From positions 1,364,001-1,428,000 of the forward strand of contig JBANDB010000013.1 of the NCBI GenBank assembly GCA_037576215.1: a stretch of 64,000 nt of DNA, given 5' to 3'. The position numbers were made by a program, and so were the translations under genes. Shown here one piece after another: positions 57,465 through 64,000 of this stretch. Under the pieces are notes generated by a model. That model worked only from the letters and a program-made list of their open reading frames with translations. It did no database searches and was not told where the DNA came from. This DNA comes from Armillaria gallica. Its lineage: Eukaryota; Basidiomycota; Agaricomycetes; Agaricales; Physalacriaceae. Positions within the stretch are counted from its first letter, which is position 1, and every line of letters starts with the position of its first letter.

Positions 57465-60400
57465 ACCGGTGGCAATGCGGAAATGCGATTCAATCATCGT
57501 GACAGTGGCCACATGTTGGGAGGGTTGATATGGGTCCATCCATCGGAATCAAGCTTGATCTGAGATTGTCGACGGCATACACGCTGCAAAGATAGCACAA
57601 AGTAGGAATAAGGGAATCAGATAATTCCACGTACCATGTAGTATGCGATACAACCAAATAGAGAGGGGACGACACCGTCCCAACAGCCATTTAAAAAGAA
57701 GGTTGAGAAAGAGGTGTTATCAAAGCTTAGTAGACGCACCTTTCGCCCGGGTTTCCACCAATAGCACTTCAAGAAGTAGAGAAATGACTGAAAGAAATTC
57801 GTTAGCAAAGGTTAGAGAACTGCGATAGAACAGCTTGCACCTTTGATCCTTCTGGTTAAATGCGACCGCTAGAACAGCTTATCGACATTGAGAATGAGGT
57901 GTACGGCGACAGTGGCACTGCGAGCAAGAGGTATGGGAGTACTGGAAAGACAATCAAAGAAGACAGGCCCACCAATGGAGTCGACAATCAATCCATGTGG
58001 TTGTAGGGAAGAAAGAATTGCGGGAACACGAAGTCCGAAGTTCAACATTCACGTGATGGATGACGCACTGCGCACGTTCCACTGCCAAATATAGCCTTTG
58101 CCGGCTTTCCGCCTCGCTGATGTCAATTAGCACGAAATTGCTTCATGAATCATGGCAGGCCGCAGTCATGGGCTGTATTTATCCTTCACTTAGTTTACAT
58201 GGCTAGTAATTCCATACCTGAAGATGTATACTATTTACTTTCAATGTCTGTAGTGTAATGCAAGTGTAGGTGTATAGGGTATAGGTGATATAGTGGTATA
58301 GGCCATGTATAGAATCGGAATCATGTAAAAAGGCCTATACCTCCTATACCTCCTATATATCCTATAAGGATGCGAAATTGCTGATGTTTTCTTGGGTCGA
58401 TCCATGCACACGACTAAACTTATAGTCAGTTTTACCGCCCCGCTCTCTTACTGTGTCTAACGAACTAGCAATTATAGATACATATAAAACAAAGATATCG
58501 ATAAACCTCATTTCGTCTACCGACGTGCAATCAACGAGACGAAGCCTTGCGGGACAATAATAGACTTCCGAAAACCTTCCCTCGACATTGATCAAATGTT
58601 CCAGAGCGATTCAATTATATTTGATCCTCGCAGCTCAGACCGTTATGTACACCCTGGAGAAGTCGGACGTCTCCTTCTCGATGAACTGCACCTTAAGTAG
58701 CCATCTTGACCTCCAAGACAATGGAATACACCCTCGTAAAGAGAAGGACCAAGGGATGTGACAACAAAACGGAGTTGTCAACCTCAGAAGAAGTAATCAA
58801 TCTACCTTGAAGAATTCCTGAACACCGATAGGTAGACTCTTATTTCGGATTTCGGCAGCGTTGCTCCGTTTATTTGTACCCATCTAATCCTCACGTATCA
58901 GCTTTAGGACGGAAAGAAATCCCATGTTGGCTGGAAGTTTCGCCGACGTGTCTGCAAGTCATGCAGAAAGGAAAGGTGGGTACATTCATTCCCGCCGGTT
59001 GCTGTGCTCGCATTGATCGTCATGGTCAGTTCAATACGTGCCTCAAGGGTTAGAAACCGTTTCCCCGATGTCAATGACCACATCTTTGACTTGATTCCAC
59101 TCACCTATGGTACATTGCAACCTCTCTTTCATGTGTATTCCGCTGATTACCTTTATCTACACAGTTAGACCAGGAAAAACGCGCGCAGTGGCTACTATCG
59201 GATCTCCGATATAACGGACATCCAAACAAAGTCGAAGGAACTAGAATACCAATTGAGGACATCCAGCTTCTAGCCGAGCTTAGAACGAAATGCCAGAAGT
59301 GGGTTGACGCTGTGCACAAAGTTAGCACAGACTCCGTGGTGACACTTATTTCTACTCGTTTTCATCACGTGGGACAATGTGAAGGATGGACTTGCGCTAA
59401 TACAGTACGCCTGCGAGATTCGGTATTTTCTGCGTAAGCCTGCCACTGATTCATGGTCGTGGTTCTTCTAAACGCTCTTCAGAATCAAGACCCGCCTTTT
59501 GGAATTGAGTCATACGAGGGGGACATCAACGACATCAGTCGGCGACCGTCAGTTAGACGCGATGTTGAACCCACATCACAGGGTATGCAAGCCCTTGTAA
59601 CTTGCACTGTGTAGGCTTAACATGATCAGGGCTGGAACACTATACGTCCTGGTCTCGTGGCGACGATTAAAGATCACTGTATCGAACAAGCCGAATCGGT
59701 TCGTAGTTGGGTGTACTTGAAACAACAATATCTGTCTGTTGTATTGCGAGGAATCCCTTCAGCCGCAGACATTTGCACATTCCTACATTTAGGGTCTTTT
59801 TGGAGCTGCCCGCTGAGAACGTCGTCATCGAGGCCAGCTTTGTTGACGCCATGAATGAGCTCCCAGATCTGGTTACAGACTGGGAACAATGGAGGGAAGC
59901 AGAGCTGCAGGCGCTGGTCGCAAGGCAACCAGCAGGGCGGGTCGATCCATTGAAGTTGGTAACAACCGCGTTTTTGCAGTGACATACGTCGATGATCTGT
60001 ATAAGACCCTGAACAACACGGAGCTCTCCAATGGTACGGTGCTATTAGCCGTGACTGCTTCTTTAGCGCAGCCCGCTTCGCACGGAGGAGATGGAACGTC
60101 TGGATCTTCAGTTTTTTGTATGAATGACCTCGTTAGCACATACGCTCTCCCCGCCCGTCGGAGTTAGCAGGCGGAGCGGGTATCTCGGCCTGATTTACAC
60201 GATCGGCATATCCTTTCATCGGCAGATCCTTCCTCCGTAGTCTTCTTCCCGCTGACCGACGTCGTAGGTCCGACTCAGTCTGCGCATGTACCACAAACAA
60301 AGAGGAGGATTACGGACATACACACCTCTTAGTCACCTTGACCTTGTCTATTCGCTGCGTCTTCAGCGGTACACGAAGCGGTTTGATAATTAGGTTGGCT

Positions 60401-60875
60401 ATTGATATGTAGGTCGTACCCCGGGCCATTGTGAACCTTCTTGTGCCTTCGGCCCTTCCTCGGAAGACTTACGCCTTACTTCTTTCTGCTGTGAAGCGAT
60501 CACATATAGCCGTTTGGATCCAAGGGCTTGGGGCCAGTCATGGTACAGTTTATGTTCAGCAACATACACGATGATGATCTCTTCTACATGATTCCCATGA
60601 GCGAGCAACCAAATACGTCTACGTCGCCAGGGATGTTCCAAGGGGCTTATACGTGCCAATCGCGGCGTGACATTGTGAACTGCAAGTTTCGGTTTGAATC
60701 ATTGTCGGTACATATTGAATGTGATGTCACGTTTTGAAGATTTCGCCACTGATATAGACGAGGCACGTTGTATCCTGTTGGCGACTTGAACACGCCACTA
60801 GCATGTTCTAGTCAAATGCTTCTTACACTGTGAAGATCTACTGTGGCGATAAAGCCTCTACGTTTCTCTCTCCAG
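57465..60875. other. 3.4-kb stretch without a recognised gene
   Basis: Contains the TATAGG foldback near 58265-58375. Around 58905-59420 there are protein-like traces (for example FRRRVCKSCRKERWVHSF, then DQEKRAQWLLSDLRYNG) scattered over frames and suggesting a decayed gene with introns. A CxxC-type segment of this kind occurs in some fungal F-box-like proteins, but that is only a guess. 59700-60660 has short frames without motifs. Upstream sequence of MC14 begins about 60700. Confidence 0.4.
58265..58375. repeat. TATAGG-rich foldback repeat
   Basis: The upstream half repeats GTATAGG units and the downstream half repeats CCTATAC units. The centre has the perfect inverted pair GGTATAGGCC and GGCCTATACC, so the strand can fold into a long hairpin. 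Origin unknown; could be a small foldback element or microsatellite-derived palindrome. Confidence 0.7.
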
Positions 60876-62834
60876 ATGGTATGTATCTTTTCTTCGTCTG
60901 GTCGTTTTGGTATTAAAATCCAGGTTCTCGCTGGCGTAGTACCCGTAGACCGCGAACGACACAGACCCTTGCGAGTCATGGCGCCCCCACAAAAGTATTC
61001 TCCGGTACGAGTTGGCTTTGTGGATGCTTCGTGCGGCTCATCATATTTGCTGCATAGGCACCAATTCCACATCCAGACCTCCCAGAATTACGGCGTTTGG
61101 AGGAGGTGGAAAGGAAACTCGCGCAGGATTATGGGATGGTTCACGAAGGTATCTGCTTCGATTCCACGGCGGTCCGGGAAGAAGCAAGAAGATGCGCCAA
61201 ATCAGCACGGGAAAAATCTTCCAGTCCATGCTTCGATATCCTTCAAAAAGACGACGATGAAGCAGAGGACTCGAAGTTGCACAGGCTCTATCACCTTCGC
61301 AGCGAACTTTCGCGACTTAACATCAAAATTGGGCCCGTAAGCATATATTCTAGTTTGGGGGCATTTTGCTTATTACGGTCGTAGACCCCCTACCAGGCAT
61401 CTAGAGTTTGGGCCGTTCTTATCGGAATCGATGCGTACCAGTCCAATCCCTTGGACGGCTGTGTATCGGACGCATTGAAGATGAAGAATTTTCTAATCGA
61501 TAAGCTCAAGGTGCCAGAGCATCGCGTCCAATGTCTTCTCGGATCCAAACATCCCATCCCTGGCAGTCCCATTCCTCCCTCCCGCACCAACATCGTAGAC
61601 GTGCTCCATAGTCTCATTGACAACGTCCAAATCAATAGCAGTGACAAAATTGTCATCTACTACGCTGGACATGTCTCGAGCTACTACTGTTCACTAGCAG
61701 TAGCGATTTACAGGGCTTGGCTCAAGCCCGAAAGCCAAGCCAAGCCAGGCCAAGCCAAGCCTTGAAAAGCCCGGCCCTGGTACAGGGCTTATACAGGGCT
61801 CGGGCTCAGGCTTTGACTTGAGAAAGCCCAAGCCCCGGGCTTCAGGCCAGGGCTTTAAGATCACACCTATGTGGTTATTGAAGGTAGTATTCTTGATATT
61901 AGAGTGCCAGAATGTACCTCAATACACATCTACTTGTCATAATCAGAAGAAATTGCTCTATTCAGATCACCTAGTAAGCTTCGCAACTCATAAAACATGA
62001 ATTAATGCTTACAAATCTCTTTGACACTATGTTTTCAAACATATCTACAAGCCCTGGCTTGAGCCCGAGCCAGGCCCGAGCCCGATAGGGCTTTGGCTCA
62101 GGGCTCGGGCTTGCGAAATTGAAAGCCAGGCCCGATGAAAGCCAAGCCCAAGCCCTCAAAGCCAGGCCAAGCCCGGCCATGTAAATCACTAACTAGCAGG
62201 GCGATGCGCTGCTACAGGATCTAGTACATGTCGCAGCGCCGGTATCTGTCCGATCCAAGCCATGTGCCCCATCGATCGTGACACCAAGGATCCCAACAGT
62301 GGACATTGGATACCCGACATCAGCGACCGAGAGCTCAATACTCTTTTCGCGCAAATAGTTTACGCCAAGGGAAGTGAATTGAAGATCACATTGATCAATG
62401 GCGACTGTAACGTCGGGAGCGCGAGTCAGGGACCATGTCTGGAATCGGAAAGAGTCCCCGCTATGAGCCCGACTTCTTATTCTGACGCCAAGAATATGTT
62501 ACACGCTGCGCATGCAAGACTCCGAGAGCTCCCTCGCTATCGATCCGTATTATCGCAGGATTGGCGACCAGATATAGGTTTTCACTGTGTGATTGTGACG
62601 GCGGCGAGTCGGGACTGCCAGATTGCGAAGGACAGTGGTGGAGGAAACGGATGGCATAAGGATTTTACTGCGAGGCTGGTTGATGTTCTGATGCCGGGTG
62701 AACTCAAGATGGAAACAACATACACTGAACCCAATAATCGTCTGATTCGCACACCTGTCTACACTCCAGCCGTTTGTGGGAACCCCCAAAACAAGCCTCT
62801 TTGGTATCCTGCTATGTGGTGCTGCCGGCAATGA
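60876..62834 (+). pseudogene. MC14: metacaspase gene split by a hAT-like MITE
   Basis: Exons: 60876-60878 (ATG only), 60924-61004 (27 codons), 61058-61336 (93 codons) and 61385-62834, the last interrupted by a 491-bp element at 61701-62191. Introns are 45, 53 and 48 nt, phase 0. Removing the element and one copy of its 8-bp TSD leaves 951 nt in one frame without a stop, so the insertion hit an open gene. The core is atypical: YYAGHV replaces YYAGHG and the Cys region reads NGDCN instead of ADCCH. Exon 3 carries EVERKLAQDYGM and KLHRLYHLRSEL. It was possibly already a weak enzyme or pseudoenzyme before the insertion. Convergent with MC15. Confidence 0.9.
61701..62191 (+). mobile_element. hAT-like MITE inserted in MC14 exon 4
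   Basis: Left end TAGCGATTTACAGGGCTTGG; right end, reverse-complemented, TAGTGATTTACATGGCCGGG. It is flanked by the perfect direct repeat ACTAGCAG (61693-61700 and 62192-62199). The interior is largely AAGCCC/GGGCTT modules at both ends (about 61715-61855 and 62045-62180) able to pair, around an A/T-rich middle. The 8-bp TSD indicates the hAT superfamily; there is no coding capacity. A related partial copy is at 42120-42288. Confidence 0.9.
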
Positions 62835-63456
62835 CTGTATTGCGTAGAAATATGGTTTCTGTGTCACTAATGTGCTTCTTGTTTAGTTGATTCATTGCTG
62901 TGTTTAGATACTCGTAATAGAGACCTCAGCCATCCGGCTCCCGTACTGTGCTCTCAGTACGAGGCTACTCTACTGCGGACAGAACAGCTCCTCTGCCGTG
63001 TCTCGTGGTTGATCTCTGCAAGTTTCTTTTGCGTATATGTCACCCTTCCAAAGCGAGATTACTCGTGCTTGAAAGGATAAGTAGAAGGATTGAAGCGAGA
63101 ATTTTAGGATTACTGCTCGTGTGTTCCATGGACTTTCCATGGATAGGTCAGAAAGTAAGTAGGGGCGGTTGTACTGGTATATACAGCCGCCGGAAACATA
63201 AAAGGCACTAAGGGATGGAAAGGGTAGAGGATCGCATTCGAGAAGTCCTCACCATAATACAACGAGAATTTCTTCTTTTTGGGTCTACAATGGCGTTATA
63301 ATTATTTGAAATCTACCGGTAGTCACAGCGAGAATACTTGGAGAATACACCACAAATGCTTCTATGACAGTAAGTTAAATAAATAGAGGAGCATTAATTA
63401 CGCAGATGCAACACTTATTCCTATCCAGTACAGTTACTGCACGCACATACGCAGCC
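62835..63456. other. Between convergent MC14 and MC15, no gene recognised
   Basis: Shared 3' intergenic space of two convergent genes. Two short plus-strand frames show no motif. Confidence 0.45.
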
Positions 63457-64000
63457 CTAGAATCCAGTAGCAGTATTCAAATACCAAAGAGGCTCATTCA
63501 TGTGGTCCCCATAAACGAACGGAGTCTGTGTAGGTGAGTGATTCAGAAGGTTGACGAGGTCCTGGTATGTTGTTCCCTGGTTGCATTTCCCAGATGTAAG
63601 AGCGTCAACCAGGCTCCTAGTAAATTCCCCACCACATCTATCTTCCCCACCACCACTCTTCCTCGCAGTCTGGTAATCCTGACACGCCGCCACAAGTACG
63701 TGAGAACTCATATCTGGCTGCCAATCCCGCGATAATACGGATCGATAGCGCGGTAGATGATGCAGCCTTGTATGTGCAGCGCGCAGCATATCATTGACAT
63801 CAGAATGAGAAGTCGGGGCCATGGCACGATCTCCTGTTGGCGGAGATGAACCCCTACTCGCACCCCCGGCGTAACAGCAGTCAGCGAGGAACGTGATCTT
63901 GTGCCCCTTTGCGCGAGATATTTGTGTGAAAAGAGCATTGATCTCTCGGTCACTGATGTCGGGTATCCAATGTCCACTGTCGGGGGTGTCACGATCGATT
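63457..64000 (-). CDS. MC15: metacaspase-like peptidase, C-terminal part (runs off window end)
   Basis: The 3' portion of exon 4 of a family member, open from the window edge to TAG at 63457-63459 (about 181 codons). It begins inside the DRDT loop, shows HWIPDISDREINALF, the catalytic Cys in FLADCCYAGG, NDMLRAAH, SHVLVAACQDYQTA and the C-terminal PFVYGDHMNEPLWYL. The ending resembles MC8 (YGDHINEPLW). The catalytic His and the N-terminal exons lie outside the window. No lesion is visible. Confidence 0.85.
   Translation of the reverse strand, partial: IDRDTPDSGHWIPDISDREINALFTQISRAKGHKITFLADCCYAGGASRGSSPPTGDRAMAPTSHSDVNDMLRAAHTRLHHLPRYRSVLSRDWQPDMSSHVLVAACQDYQTARKSGGGEDRCGGEFTRSLVDALTSGKCNQGTTYQDLVNLLNHSPTQTPFVYGDHMNEPLWYLNTATGF

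Noticed and set aside
58905..59420. Possible F-box-like gene with a CxxC segment
   Set aside because: Only scattered peptide traces in several frames; no coherent exon chain or recognised domain.

Overview
The window looks like a piece of nuclear chromosome from a filamentous fungus, most likely a mushroom-forming basidiomycete (Agaricomycete). The evidence is many short spliceable introns (about 46-68 nt, GT...AG), caspase-fold peptidases of the fungal metacaspase type, a short-chain dehydrogenase split by five short introns, a LINE with endonuclease, reverse transcriptase and RNase H, and hAT-like MITEs with 8-bp target duplications. The class assignment is inference; the coding structures were read directly. 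No bacterial operon, phage, CRISPR array, rRNA or recognisable tRNA was seen.

The dominant feature is a dispersed array of 15 metacaspase-like loci, called MC1 to MC15 here in coordinate order. Seven read as intact or intact up to the window edge: MC1 (partial), MC2, MC7, MC8, MC12, MC13 and MC15 (partial). Eight are broken: MC3, MC5 and MC9 are relics, MC4, MC10 and MC11 are multiply damaged, MC6 has one frameshift, and MC14 is split by a MITE. Complete members share one plan: four exons joined by three phase-0 introns. These are a tiny exon 1 (sometimes only the ATG), a short exon 2 usually ending in Pro, a helical, charged, very variable exon 3, and a conserved exon 4 of about 290-307 codons with the caspase dyad (His in YYAGHG, Cys in DCC-H/Y). 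The catalytic exon is conserved or homogenised while exon 3 differs strongly between copies, so the family looks like variable N-terminal modules attached to a common executioner domain.

Layout: 1-5.3 kb, divergent MC1 and MC2 with a MITE between them. 5.3-11 kb, relic MC3 and repeats R1 and R2. 12.3-13.4 kb, the only clear non-metacaspase host gene, an intact SDR. 14.2-22 kb, MC4, MC5 and MC6 with repeat remnants. 23.4-27.6 kb, head-to-tail pair MC7 and MC8. 30-38.3 kb, relics MC9 and MC10 with R1 and R2 copies. 38.5-45.5 kb, a tandem duplication carrying dead MC11 and open MC12. 47.2-48.7 kb, MC13. 49.47-57.2 kb, a full-length LINE with target-site duplication. 57.5-60.9 kb, no recognised gene. 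60.9-64 kb, MC14 (MITE-interrupted) and MC15 running off the edge.

The organisation suggests birth-and-death evolution of a cell-death protease family, with tandem and inverted duplication, local gene conversion, transposon insertion and decay. No partner genes such as NLR receptors are visible, so a role in regulated cell death or allorecognition is only a hypothesis.
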